This document shows, piece after piece, positions 7,498 to 16,232 of a stretch of 64,000 bases of DNA. The position numbers were made by a program, and so were the translations under genes. The notes under the pieces were generated by a model. The model saw nothing but the letters and a program-made list of their open reading frames with translations, ran no database searches and was not told where the DNA came from. The stretch's first letter is position 1. Every line of letters begins with the position of its first letter. Where the stretch lies: NCBI GenBank assembly GCA_946615905.1, contig CAMOIE010000001.1, positions 108,318 through 172,317 of the forward strand, given 5' to 3'. The DNA is from an uncultured Treponema sp. (GTDB lineage Bacteria > Spirochaetota > Spirochaetia > Treponematales > Treponemataceae).

Positions 7498-8511
7498 ATG
7501 ATTAAGAATTCATTTCGTAAGGCGCTGACTGCTACTGTTTCTGGTTTGCTTTTGGTCGGTATGTTGGCAGGCTGCAACAAGTCCGGTGCATCTGGATCAA
7601 AGTCTGTAAACCTTAAACTCGGACACAATCTTGCAGAAGACCACGCGGTTCACATTCAGCTTTCCGCATTTGCAAATGCTGTCAAAGAGAAGACAGGCGG
7701 AGCTGTGACAATCCAGATTTATCCTAACGGAACACTCGGCTCTGAGTCAGACATGGTTTCACAGATTCAGGCTGGAGCCTTGGACATGGCAAAAGTTTCT
7801 GCCTCTACACTCGGAAACTTCAACGAGGCATGGAACGCTCTTTCAGTTCCCTACGTTTTCAACAACAAAGACCACTACTATTCTGTGATGGACGGCTTAA
7901 TCGCTGAGGATTTGTATCAGATGACAGAAGGAGACGGATTCAAGGGTCTGACATGGCTTGATTCTGGTTCACGCTCTTTCTACACAAAGAACACTCCGAT
8001 AAGAACTCCCGCTGACTTGAAGGGGCTCAAAATCCGTACTATGGACAGCCAGGTCGCAATCGACATGATGAAGTGCTTGGGTGGTTCTGCCACAGTCATG
8101 GGCTACAGCGAAATCTACACAGGTTTGCAGCAGGGTGTTATTGACGGCGCAGAGAACAACGTGACTGCCCTCCGCGACCATGGTGATGTTGCAAAATACT
8201 ACTGCTTTGACGAGCATACTAGAATCCCGGATATCGTTGTAATCGCGACAAAGAGCTGGGCAAAACTTACTCCCGACCAGCAGAAAATCGTAAAAGAATG
8301 TGCTAAAGAAGCTACACAGGAGTACAAGCAGGCTTGGCTCAACTTTGAGAACGACGTTTTGGACAAGGCTGTGAACGTTAACCACGTCACTTTGATTAAA
8401 GACGTTGACACTGCTGCTTTCCAGAAGGCTTGCGAGCCGATTTACAGCGGACTTAAATCTTCCAAACCGGCGGTATACGCCATCGTAGAAAAAATCCAGA
8501 ACTGGAAATAA
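7498..8511 (+). CDS. dctP: TRAP transporter substrate-binding lipoprotein, DctP type
   Basis: 337 residues. A signal peptide ends in the lipobox LAGC (Cys26), so this is a membrane-tethered lipoprotein as is usual in spirochaetes. The mature part shows the DctP pattern: LKLGHNLAEDHAVHIQ near the start, IYPNGTLGSESDMVSQIQAG, and DLKGLKIRTM with the Arg that usually salt-bridges a substrate carboxylate. YTGLQQGVIDGAENN follows. The family binds organic acids, including sugar acids, for sodium-driven import. AGGAGG sits upstream. A hairpin terminator lies between this gene and dctQ, which would give more binding protein than permease. Confidence 0.92.
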   Translation: MIKNSFRKALTATVSGLLLVGMLAGCNKSGASGSKSVNLKLGHNLAEDHAVHIQLSAFANAVKEKTGGAVTIQIYPNGTLGSESDMVSQIQAGALDMAKVSASTLGNFNEAWNALSVPYVFNNKDHYYSVMDGLIAEDLYQMTEGDGFKGLTWLDSGSRSFYTKNTPIRTPADLKGLKIRTMDSQVAIDMMKCLGGSATVMGYSEIYTGLQQGVIDGAENNVTALRDHGDVAKYYCFDEHTRIPDIVVIATKSWAKLTPDQQKIVKECAKEATQEYKQAWLNFENDVLDKAVNVNHVTLIKDVDTAAFQKACEPIYSGLKSSKPAVYAIVEKIQNWK

Positions 8512-8526
8512 ACGGCTACATGGCAA

Positions 8527-8564
8527 GGCAGTTTGAAACGCTCTTTCAGACTGCCTTTTATTTT
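8527..8564 (+). terminator. Intra-operon terminator between dctP and dctQ
   Basis: Stem GGCAGTTTGAAA (8527-8538) with TTTCAGACTGCC (8544-8555), one G-T pair, loop CGCTC, then TTTTATTTT. It probably allows partial read-through. Confidence 0.75.
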
Positions 8565-8581
8565 ACTTTTAGGGAGATACT

Positions 8582-9055
8582 ATGAATAAAATCAATAAGG
8601 CAATTGACATGGTAATGAATTTCTTCCTTGCTTTGTCTATGTTTGCCTTGCTGCTCGGCGGCACCTGGCAGATTTTTACACGTTGGATATTGCGTGACCC
8701 CTCGACTTTTACAGATGAATTTTTACGTTACGCACTCATTTGGTCGTCAATGATTGGTTCGGCCTACTGTTTTTATAAGAACGAACATTTGGCGCTTGAC
8801 CTTTTTTCTTCAAAAGCGACGGGCGTTGCAAAAATAATTATCTCTTGTTTTATCGAATTTTCAATTATCTTTTTTGTCGTCTATGTATTTGTCTGGGGCG
8901 GCTTGAAAGTTTCAATGAACGCGACGAATTCTTCTTCAGTTATGAGAATTCCTTTTAAAGTCCTGTATGCCGTGCTTCCAGTTTCAGGAGTGCTTATTGT
9001 CATTACGCGCATCATCAAATATGTGATGCTCTTTCTTGGAAAGGAGGAAAAATAG
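8582..9055 (+). CDS. dctQ: TRAP transporter small permease, DctQ type
   Basis: 157 residues with four hydrophobic segments (about 12-30, 48-66, 85-108, 125-145) and the DctQ signature FTRWILRDPSTFTDEFLRYALIW. In TRAP systems the small subunit pairs with DctM in the inner membrane. AGGGAG lies six bases before the ATG. It is separated by only 3 bases from dctM, so the two membrane subunits are translationally linked. Confidence 0.9.
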   Translation: MNKINKAIDMVMNFFLALSMFALLLGGTWQIFTRWILRDPSTFTDEFLRYALIWSSMIGSAYCFYKNEHLALDLFSSKATGVAKIIISCFIEFSIIFFVVYVFVWGGLKVSMNATNSSSVMRIPFKVLYAVLPVSGVLIVITRIIKYVMLFLGKEEK

Positions 9056-9058
9056 ACT

Positions 9059-10381
9059 ATGGTTCTTCAAGCTACCGTAATGCTTTTCGGCTCATTCTTT
9101 GTAATGCTTGCCGCTGGTATACCTATTTCTGCCGGTATCGGCATTGCCTCTGTTATTACCGCTTTGATGTGCGGTATGGATTTTGACCTCTTCAGTCTTC
9201 TTGCAGCCCAGCGTTGTTTTTCTGGCGTAGACTCATTCTCATTGCTTGCCCTGCCGCTTTTCTCTTTGGGTGGAAACATCATGAACAAGGGCGGTATCGC
9301 AAAACGCTTGGTTCGCCTTGCCCGTCTTTTGGTCGGCTGGGTTCCCGGCTACCTTGCCGCTTCCAACGTTCTTGCAAATATGTTCTTCGGTGCGGTTTCC
9401 GGCTCTTCTGTCGCCGCGACTTCCGCAATGGGTTCAATCATGGGGCCTCTCGAAAAAGATGAGGGCTACGACCCCAATTATTCTGCTGCCGTAAACATCT
9501 GCTCTGCCCCGACAGGAATTCTTATTCCCCCGTCAGGCCCCCTTATCTTGTATTCAATCACTGCCGGTGGTGTTTCTGTCGCAGCACTCTTTATGGGTGG
9601 CTACCTCACAGGTCTTTTGCTCGGTATTGCTGTTCTTGCCGTTGCGATTTTCCTTGCCGTTAAAAAAGGCTACAAGGCTTCAACTGTAAAAGAAGAAGAT
9701 TCTGCGCTTAAAATCTTTATCGATGCTTTGCCGAGCCTTTTTGCGGTAATCATCGTTATGGGCGGAATCCTCGCAGGAATCTTTACAGCCACAGAAGCCG
9801 GTGTCGTCATGTGTCTTTACTGCGGTTTGCTTTCATTGATTTACCGCGAGATGGACGGAAAGACATTCTACAAATTGCTTGCCGACACGATGAGAAGCAG
9901 CGCGACGATACTTTTCTTGATTGCCGCTTCTTCAATCATGAGCTACGTAATGTCTTACACAGGCATTCCGGCTGCAATCTCTGATGCCCTGATGAGCATT
10001 TCAAGCAACCGCTACGTGATCCTGCTGATTATGAATGTCTTCCTTCTGGTTATGGGCATGTTCCTTGACTTGACTCCTGCCGTTCTTATCTTCACACCGA
10101 TTTTCCTGCCGATTGCACGTTCAATCGGAATGAGTGAAGTTCACTTCGGTCTTATGCTGATTATGAACCTCGGAATCGGTTCTGTCACTCCGCCGGTCGG
10201 CTCCTGCCTCTTTGTCGGTTGTGGCGTTGGCAAAGTCAAGATTGAAGGCGTTACAAAGTATATCGTCCCGATTTTTGCGGCTATGGTTGTCGCCCTCTTG
10301 CTCATCACGTTTATTCCGGCGATTTCAATGGTTGTTCCTTACCTCTGCAAACTGGTTCCGAACATCGGTTGGCTTAACTGA
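9059..10381 (+). CDS. dctM: TRAP transporter large permease, DctM type
   Basis: 440 residues, about a dozen TM segments. Conserved DctM stretches are present: SLLALPLFSLGGNIMNKGGIAKRLV, FFGAVSGSSVAATSAMGSIM, APTGILIPPSGPLILYS and the C-terminal MNLGIGSVTPPVGSCLFVG. It forms the sodium-coupled channel of the TRAP transporter and interacts with the lipoprotein DctP. Shine-Dalgarno GGAGG lies within the end of dctQ. Next gene, GH31, starts 18 bases after the stop, so import and glycosidase are in one operon. Confidence 0.93.
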   Translation: MVLQATVMLFGSFFVMLAAGIPISAGIGIASVITALMCGMDFDLFSLLAAQRCFSGVDSFSLLALPLFSLGGNIMNKGGIAKRLVRLARLLVGWVPGYLAASNVLANMFFGAVSGSSVAATSAMGSIMGPLEKDEGYDPNYSAAVNICSAPTGILIPPSGPLILYSITAGGVSVAALFMGGYLTGLLLGIAVLAVAIFLAVKKGYKASTVKEEDSALKIFIDALPSLFAVIIVMGGILAGIFTATEAGVVMCLYCGLLSLIYREMDGKTFYKLLADTMRSSATILFLIAASSIMSYVMSYTGIPAAISDALMSISSNRYVILLIMNVFLLVMGMFLDLTPAVLIFTPIFLPIARSIGMSEVHFGLMLIMNLGIGSVTPPVGSCLFVGCGVGKVKIEGVTKYIVPIFAAMVVALLLITFIPAISMVVPYLCKLVPNIGWLN

Positions 10382-10398
10382 TAAGGGAGCTGAAGGCC

Positions 10399-12909
10399 AT
10401 GCTGTTAAAGTCATTTGTCAATTTGGAAAAAATTGATTCTGGCTACATCATTCATGGGGATGCGGCGGATGTCATGCTGGTTTTTATGACCGATGACATC
10501 TTCCGTTTCCGCGTGAGCTTTGCCAGAAATTTTAAGGAAGAATCATACACCCTCATTCGGACTGCCTGGAAAGACCGAATGGACGACTTACTGAAAGACG
10601 AGCGTGTAAGAATCAAGGCTCTCGATGTTCCGGTCACGGAAGAAGAAAAGACCCTGACTTTTGAGACCAAGAATTTAAAACTCGTCGTGAACAAGGAACC
10701 CTTTAGTTTTAAAGTTTACGACAAGAGCGGTAACTGCATCTATCAGGACTTGACTGAGCGGGCTTTTGAGGTTGACCAGCTTGGACGCTTGAGCCATTAC
10801 AGCAAGATGGACCGGGATTTTGACCACTTCTACGGATTTGGCGAGAAGACTGGCTTTCTTGACAAAAAAGGCCGCCGCCTGCGGATGAGCCCGAAGGACG
10901 CAATCGGTCATGACCCGGAGAACGGCGACCCAATGTACAAGCACATTCCATTTTATGTGCGCGTGAACGAAAAGCAAAAGCATGCTGTCGGTTTGTTCTA
11001 TCATAACTCCTATGACTGCGTGTTCGACTTGGGCCAGGAAATCTCCGGTTACTGGGACCGCTACTGCTATTACCAGACTGACGGCGGGGACATCGACCTC
11101 TTTTTCTTGAACGGACCGACTGTGGCTGACTGTATCCGCGGCTACACTTTCCTGACAGGCACAACGATTCTGCCGACCAAACAGTCACTCGGCTACTGTG
11201 CCTCAACCATGTACTACTGCGAGCTTGAGAAGGACTGTGACAAGGAGATTTTGCGCGTCATCGACAAGCACGAGGAAGACGATATAAACATCGACAACTT
11301 TTGGCTTGCAAGCGGCTACTCAAGCGGTGAAGAGGACAACCTCCGCTATGTGTTCAACTGGAACAAAAAGCGTTTCCCCAACCCCAAGGATTTCTTTGAC
11401 AAGATGAACAAAAAGGGCATCAACGTCATGGTGAATTTGAAGCCCGGAATCCTCAAGCGTCATCCCTTCATCAAAGAATTTGAAGAAAATGATGTTTTTA
11501 TCAAAACTCCTGACGGGAGCGGCCCTTATTTTGGCAGGTGGTGGGGAGGAGTCGGACGATTCTTCGACTTCACGAATCCGGCCGCCCGCAAGGTTTGGGC
11601 AAAGCATTTGAAGGAAAACGTTCTGTCTCTCGGCACAAAATCTGTCTGGAACGACAACTGCGAGATGGACGGTATCGAGGATCGAAACGCCCAGTGCGAC
11701 TTTGAGGGTGCCAAGGGAACTATGGCGGAGCTTAAAATCCTCCACAGCAACCTGATGGCCTATCTTGCAAAGCAGACTGTCAAAGAAGTTTATCCCGGTG
11801 AGAGACCCCACATCATAAACCGGGCGGGCTTCTCAGGAATTCAGCGTTATGCCCAGGTTTGGGGCGGTGACAACTTGACCGACTGGCGGACTTTGAAATT
11901 CAACATCGCGACCATCATCGGCATGGGAATTTCCGGCTGCGCCAACATGGGCTGTGACATCGGTGGATTTGCCGGTGGGGCACCTGAAGGAGAGCTGATG
12001 CTCCGCTGGATTCAGTCCGGTGTATTCCAGCCCCGTTTCTGCATGAACTCGGCCAACAACGACAACACCGTCACCCAGCCGTGGATGTATGGTGAGCTGA
12101 CGGATTACGTGCGGCAGGCCTATAAGCTCCGCTACCGCCTTTTGCCATATCTCTACAGCCTTATGTACGAGGCCAGCGTTGACGGAAGTCCTGCCATGCG
12201 ACCGCTCTTTATGGAATTTCCGGATGATGAGAAGACCTACAGTGACAAGAGCCTCACATTTATGTTCGGAAAGAGTCTTTTGGTTGCGAACGTTGTTGAG
12301 AAGGGGGCGAAAAGCCGTACTCTCTACCTTCCGGCCGGGACGACTTGGTACGATTTGAACGACAATTTCCGCGCCTACAAGGGCGGTCAGGAAATCTCTG
12401 TGCCGGTCAGTCTGGAGACTATTCCGATGTTCTTGCGGGGCAGCGGCCTTGTCGCAATGTCAGATGACGTGCAGAAAATCCTCCGTGACAAGATGAGGCA
12501 CATTGACCTTTTGGTTTCCGCCGAAGGAGACAGCTCCTTTACCCTTTATGATGACGACGGTCACACCGAAGATTATCAGAAGGGGGGCTTTGCGAAGACT
12601 GACATCACGGTTACGGCCGGAGACAAAACGACCATTCACTTTGCGAAGACCGGCTCCTACAAGACTGACCTTGAAACTATGTCTGTGCGGCTTGTCAGCA
12701 AGGCGAAAGGTGCATTTTGGGTAAGCGTTGCCGGAAAGCAGCTTGAGCGTTTCCTTGTAAAAGAACGTTTTGAGGAAAGTGAAAGCGGCTGGTACTACGA
12801 GCTTACTGACCGGACGATTTGCGTAAAATTCCCGCTGCCGAAAACTGATGATTTTTCTGTCGTCATTTCAACAGAAAAATTTGACCTTATCGGCATGAAC
12901 GAAGACTGA
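10399..12909 (+). CDS. Cytoplasmic GH31-family alpha-glycosidase
   Basis: 836 residues without signal peptide. An N-terminal beta-sandwich spans about 1-250 (FYGFGEK motif at 144-150). The GH31 barrel follows, with WNDNCEMDG carrying the likely nucleophile Asp419 and WGGDNLTDW carrying the likely acid/base Asp491. MLRWIQSGVFQPRF and RYRLLPYLYSLMYE then lead into C-terminal beta domains. The family retains alpha-glucosidases, alpha-xylosidases, sulfoquinovosidases and transglycosylases. WNDN in place of the common WNDMNEP is unusual and the specificity is open. Being downstream of a TRAP transporter, it probably acts on an imported oligosaccharide or acidic glycoside; that is inference. GGGAG supports the ATG. 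Confidence 0.88.
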   Translation: MLLKSFVNLEKIDSGYIIHGDAADVMLVFMTDDIFRFRVSFARNFKEESYTLIRTAWKDRMDDLLKDERVRIKALDVPVTEEEKTLTFETKNLKLVVNKEPFSFKVYDKSGNCIYQDLTERAFEVDQLGRLSHYSKMDRDFDHFYGFGEKTGFLDKKGRRLRMSPKDAIGHDPENGDPMYKHIPFYVRVNEKQKHAVGLFYHNSYDCVFDLGQEISGYWDRYCYYQTDGGDIDLFFLNGPTVADCIRGYTFLTGTTILPTKQSLGYCASTMYYCELEKDCDKEILRVIDKHEEDDINIDNFWLASGYSSGEEDNLRYVFNWNKKRFPNPKDFFDKMNKKGINVMVNLKPGILKRHPFIKEFEENDVFIKTPDGSGPYFGRWWGGVGRFFDFTNPAARKVWAKHLKENVLSLGTKSVWNDNCEMDGIEDRNAQCDFEGAKGTMAELKILHSNLMAYLAKQTVKEVYPGERPHIINRAGFSGIQRYAQVWGGDNLTDWRTLKFNIATIIGMGISGCANMGCDIGGFAGGAPEGELMLRWIQSGVFQPRFCMNSANNDNTVTQPWMYGELTDYVRQAYKLRYRLLPYLYSLMYEASVDGSPAMRPLFMEFPDDEKTYSDKSLTFMFGKSLLVANVVEKGAKSRTLYLPAGTTWYDLNDNFRAYKGGQEISVPVSLETIPMFLRGSGLVAMSDDVQKILRDKMRHIDLLVSAEGDSSFTLYDDDGHTEDYQKGGFAKTDITVTAGDKTTIHFAKTGSYKTDLETMSVRLVSKAKGAFWVSVAGKQLERFLVKERFEESESGWYYELTDRTICVKFPLPKTDDFSVVISTEKFDLIGMNED

Positions 12910-12928
12910 GAATCTTCAATTTTGACTG

Positions 12929-12977
12929 GGGCTGTCTGATAAAGTTTTATACTTTTTTGGACAGCCCTTTTGTCTTT
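12929..12977 (+). terminator. Terminator of the TRAP-GH31 operon
   Basis: Stem GGGCTGTC (12929-12936) with GACAGCCC (12960-12967), a 23-base loop and the tail TTTTGTCTTT. It covers the upstream alternative start of the AraC gene at 12957. Confidence 0.75.
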
Positions 12978-13006
12978 AAAAGACTGATGTCAGAATCCGC
13001 CTTTGG

Positions 13007-13015
13007 TGATATAAT
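13007..13015 (+). promoter_or_regulatory. Extended -10 promoter of the araC-type gene
   Basis: TGA followed by TATAAT (13010-13015), ten bases before the chosen ATG at 13026; no convincing -35. The predicted transcript start leaves only a few bases of leader. Confidence 0.45.
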
Positions 13016-13025
13016 TTTTTTTCAG

Positions 13026-13934
13026 ATGGTTCTGCAAACAATCGCACATTATTATGATTCCCGACTTTCAAAGGAGCTGGCCCGCATCGCGCTAAAGGAA
13101 ATTCCTGTGGTCGTGGGCTATTATACTAACAAACGTAATACAAGTTCTGTTGTCCACAGTCATTCCTACCATGAATTTGTCTACAATGTTTCCGGCAGCG
13201 ACGTGCTTTATTCGGTTGATGACAGTCAGTACGTCCTGCGTAAGGGGGAATTGATGTTTTTCCCAGCCGAGCATTTTCATAGCGGAAAATTCAATCTGAC
13301 CGATGACCATTCAGTCCGGCTTGTAGCTCAAATAGACTCTGACTTGTGGAATTCCGCAAAAAAAGAATCAGAAATCCAATGGGATGACAAACCCCTGCTT
13401 GTAGAATCAGGGACAGTTGCAAAATGGGATTTACGCGGACTTTTTGAACGGATGGCGCAGACTGCTTTTGCCGACAAGGATTTCAGAAAGCCGATTTTTG
13501 CGGGGCAGGTTTTGGAGCTTCAGCTGCTGATTCATCAATTTATAAAGGAACATAAAGTCAGTGCTTTTAAGGCAAAAAACGACACGATAACCCGCGCGAT
13601 AAAATATTTGCAGCAAAACTATACGAATCCAGGGCTTACTGCTGAGGCCTTGGCTGATTATGCTTGCGTGAGCCGTGCCCACCTTTCCCGACTATTTAAA
13701 GCCTACACGATGGAAAGCATCCATGAGTATTTGACCAATTTGAGGATGCAAATGTGCCGGCAACTGATTGCTGACGGTCAGAGCGTCCTTGATTCTTCAA
13801 TTGAAAGCGGATTTTCAAACTACAGCAGCTTTGTCAAATCTTTTAAAAAACTGTACGGCATGACTCCTTTGGACTTTAGAAAAAAACTGCTTGAGGAAAT
13901 AAAAAAGACTGGCGCAAAAGGGGCTGCTTCTTAA
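13026..13934 (+). CDS. AraC-family transcriptional regulator
   Basis: 302 residues from ATG 13026. An in-frame ATG at 12957 is rejected because it lies inside the preceding terminator and before the promoter. The N-terminal cupin-like sensor shows SHSYHEFVYNVSG and LRKGELMFFPAEHFHSG (residues about 40-95). The C-terminal AraC/XylS domain holds two helix-turn-helix units: NPGLTAEALADYACVSRAHLSRLFK and a second one ending SGFSNYSSFVKSFKKLYGMTPLDFR. It most likely senses a sugar and controls the TRAP-GH31 operon next to it. A separate promoter and terminator imply independent expression. Confidence 0.88.
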   Translation: MVLQTIAHYYDSRLSKELARIALKEIPVVVGYYTNKRNTSSVVHSHSYHEFVYNVSGSDVLYSVDDSQYVLRKGELMFFPAEHFHSGKFNLTDDHSVRLVAQIDSDLWNSAKKESEIQWDDKPLLVESGTVAKWDLRGLFERMAQTAFADKDFRKPIFAGQVLELQLLIHQFIKEHKVSAFKAKNDTITRAIKYLQQNYTNPGLTAEALADYACVSRAHLSRLFKAYTMESIHEYLTNLRMQMCRQLIADGQSVLDSSIESGFSNYSSFVKSFKKLYGMTPLDFRKKLLEEIKKTGAKGAAS

Positions 13935-13998
13935 TTGCTTTAAAATAAAAAAAGCTGGCTTAAAAAAGTCAGCTTTATGGAGATAATCGGACTCGAAC
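13931..13998 (-). repeat. 68-bp direct repeat, copy 1: partial tRNA-Ala 3' end plus terminator
   Basis: Perfect match to 14132-14199, offset 201 bases. It contains the tRNA terminator and the last 21 bases or so of the tRNA-Ala gene (complement), then diverges into a palindromic insert. It starts at the stop codon of the araC-type gene. Confidence 0.9.
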
Positions 13999-14054
13999 GG
14001 AGGCGGGCTTCAGCTTTCGACCTCCTGTCTCAAGCAGAAGCCCGCCTCCGTTCG
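13994..14054. repeat. Perfect 18-bp inverted repeat inside the tRNA-adjacent insert
   Basis: CGAACGGAGGCGGGCTTC (13994-14011) and its exact complement GAAGCCCGCCTCCGTTCG (14037-14054), loop of 25 bases. The left arm begins within the T-loop sequence of the truncated tRNA copy. A second hairpin, CGGAGAC/GTCTCC, follows immediately. Confidence 0.85.
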
Positions 14055-14131
14055 CTGACGGAGACTTCCTGTCTCCTTTTCCTCCCGTTGGTCGGCGCTC
14101 ACTTCGGAGGTCGGTTCGCTTCGTGTTATAT

Positions 14132-14199
14132 TTAATTGCTTTAAAATAAAAAAAGCTGGCTTAAAAAAGTCAGCTTTATGGAGATAATCGGACTCGAAC
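14132..14199 (-). repeat. 68-bp direct repeat, copy 2: the intact tRNA-Ala 3' end plus terminator
   Basis: The functional counterpart of copy 1. The region between the copies (13999-14131) has no gene and is made of palindromes. Confidence 0.9.
14142..14177 (-). terminator. Terminator of tRNA-Ala
   Basis: Read on the minus strand: AAAGCTGAC, loop TTTTTTAA, GCCAGCTTT, then a T-rich tail. One non-Watson-Crick pair. The same structure is repeated in copy 1 (13941-13976), where it may serve the araC-type gene from the other side. Confidence 0.7.
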
Positions 14200-14251
14200 C
14201 GACCACCTACAGATTGCGAACCTGTCGCTCTACCAGATGAGCTATATCCCC
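14179..14251 (-). tRNA. tRNA-Ala (anticodon CGC)
   Basis: 73 bases, 5' end at 14251. Acceptor GGGGATA/TATCTCC has the G3:U70 pair that defines alanine identity. The D stem is GCTC/GAGC, the anticodon arm is ACAGG-TTCGCAA-TCTGT with anticodon CGC, and the T arm is GTCGG-TTCGAGT-CCGAT. Discriminator A; CCA is not encoded. Reads GCG codons. Confidence 0.95.
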
Positions 14252-14303
14252 AAAGAAGTACGCTAATATTATCAAAAAAAATATTTTAAATCAATTGAAA
14301 ATT

Positions 14304-16232
14304 TTAAACCGCAAGTTCTTCCCAGCGGGCGTAGTCAGCCTCTAGTTTTTCGGAGACTTTTTTGTATTCTTCGCCGGCTTTTTGGACAATCGAATAGTCG
14401 CTTGAGTTCATCTGTTCTTCAAGTTCCTTCTGTTTGTCCTCAAGCTGGGCGATTTCAATCTCCAGGGCCTCGAATTCTTTCTGCTCTTTGAATGAAAGTT
14501 TTCGGGGCTTTTGACTGTCCGCCGTCTGTACGGGCTTTTCCTGCTTTTTTTCCTGAGATTTTGCTTCTTCTTTTTTGCGGGCTTCGTCTTCCTTTGCCTT
14601 TTCCTCTTTAAAATCGATGTACTCTGAGCATTTTCCAACAAAGCCTGAGACAGACCCGTCTTCTTCCATTATGAAGAGGGTGTCGGCAACCTTGTCCATA
14701 AAATAGCGGTCGTGGCTGACGATTAAAAGGCAGCCGGAATACTGTGTTAAGAACTGCTCCAAAATGTTCATCGTGAAAATGTCAAAGTCGTTGGTCGGCT
14801 CGTCCAAAATCAGAAAATTCGGGTTTGAAATCAAAAGTCTGACCAAAAAGACCCGCTTGCGCTCTCCGCCGCTCAAAGTTGAAAGCATTGAGTGCTGGAT
14901 TTTTCCCTCAAAGCCGAATTCGTTCAAAAATTGACCTGCGCTTAACTCCTTGCCGTCATTTCTCTTGATGACTTCCGCAGCCTCTTTGATATAGTCGAGT
15001 ACGGTCAGGCTTAAGTCCTTGAATTCCGGGTTTTGCTGGTAGTAGCCGAAAAATGTGTTTTCTCCTTTGACGATTGTTCCTGTGTCCGGCGGAATTGCCC
15101 CGGTGATTATGTTTAGCAGGGTTGATTTTCCTGACCCGTTCCCGCCAAAAATTCCGATTTTTTCGCCCTTATTGAATGTGTAGGAGAAATTTTTGAGGAC
15201 CGGAGTTCCCTTGCCGGATTTGACACCTTCCTCTGAGACATATCCCTTGGGAAAATTTTTGCTGATATTATGCAGTTCAAGAATTTTTCCGCCAAGGCGA
15301 CGGCCTGCAACTTCAAATGTAAAGCCCTTGTCCGCAGCGAATTTCTCACGATTAATCATCTGCATGTCACGCTGAATGCGGGCTTTTGCCTTTGTTCCGC
15401 GTGCGCAGGGGCCTCTCATAAGCCAGTCTCGCTCAACCCGCAGGACTGACTCAATTCTCCGCTCTGTGTTCGCCTCGATTTGGGCTTCAATCTGCTTTTT
15501 CTCCAGATAGTCAGAATAATTTCCCTCGTAAAGCTTTAGCGAATGGCGGAAAAGCTCGTAGATGTTGGTGCAAACCGCGTCCAAAAAATAACGGTCGTGT
15601 GTGACCATCAGAACTGACCGCTTTGTATTTTTCAAATAATTTTGTAGCCAGTAAATCGTTGGAATGTCCAGATGGTTTGTAGGCTCGTCCAACAGAAGAA
15701 GTTTTGTGTCCTCAACCAGAACTTGGGCAAGGGCGACTTTCTTTTTCATGCCGCCTGAAAGGCTTTTGATTTTGCGGCTCATGTCGTGGATTCCAAGGGT
15801 GGACAGAATCGACTTTATCTGTGCCTCGTAGTTCCAAAGGTCCCTCTGGTTCATCTCAAGAGTCAGCTCGTCAAATCTCTTTTGCTCCCCGCCTGAAAAT
15901 CCCCGCTCCATCGCAAGGCAAAGCCCCTCGTACTCTCGGATTGTCTTTAATTTTGGCGAGTCCGATTTGAAGATATGGCTTTCAATCGTGTCCTCTGGAT
16001 TAAAAGCAGGGTTTTGGCTCAAAAAAGAGACCCCGGATTCCTTGTTGATTACAACCTGCCCATCGTCAGCGGCCAATGCCCCGGCGATTACGGAAAGCAG
16101 CGTTGATTTTCCTGTGCCGTTTTTACCGATTATCGCGGCCTTTTCGCCTTCGTTGAGACCGAATGTCACGCCAGAAAAAAGCGGGGCTTCACGACCCATT
16201 TTTGAAATGCCTGAGACTGAGAGGATGTTCAT
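14304..16232 (-). CDS. uup: ABC-F ATPase, Uup-like
   Basis: 642 residues with two ABC domains. The first has Walker A GKNGTGKST (36-44), LSGGMKKK and LLLLDEPTNHLD. The second has GGNGSGKST, LSGGERKR and LILDEPTNDFD. The linker contains WLMRGPCARGTKAKARIQR, resembling the Uup-type arm WLRRGxKARxTK. The Lys/Glu-rich C-terminus (about 560-642) is a coiled coil, as in Uup. There are no membrane segments. ABC-F proteins act on the ribosome or translation factors; Uup is also tied to DNA/transposon stability. The gene overlaps the preceding TPR-lipoprotein gene by four bases. Downstream lies only the tRNA. Confidence 0.88.
   Translation of the reverse strand: MNILSVSGISKMGREAPLFSGVTFGLNEGEKAAIIGKNGTGKSTLLSVIAGALAADDGQVVINKESGVSFLSQNPAFNPEDTIESHIFKSDSPKLKTIREYEGLCLAMERGFSGGEQKRFDELTLEMNQRDLWNYEAQIKSILSTLGIHDMSRKIKSLSGGMKKKVALAQVLVEDTKLLLLDEPTNHLDIPTIYWLQNYLKNTKRSVLMVTHDRYFLDAVCTNIYELFRHSLKLYEGNYSDYLEKKQIEAQIEANTERRIESVLRVERDWLMRGPCARGTKAKARIQRDMQMINREKFAADKGFTFEVAGRRLGGKILELHNISKNFPKGYVSEEGVKSGKGTPVLKNFSYTFNKGEKIGIFGGNGSGKSTLLNIITGAIPPDTGTIVKGENTFFGYYQQNPEFKDLSLTVLDYIKEAAEVIKRNDGKELSAGQFLNEFGFEGKIQHSMLSTLSGGERKRVFLVRLLISNPNFLILDEPTNDFDIFTMNILEQFLTQYSGCLLIVSHDRYFMDKVADTLFIMEEDGSVSGFVGKCSEYIDFKEEKAKEDEARKKEEAKSQEKKQEKPVQTADSQKPRKLSFKEQKEFEALEIEIAQLEDKQKELEEQMNSSDYSIVQKAGEEYKKVSEKLEADYARWEELAV

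Noticed and set aside
13994-14054. Terminal inverted repeats of an insertion sequence
   Set aside because: No transposase fits into the 25 bases between the arms, and the outer duplication is a tRNA end, not a short target-site duplication.
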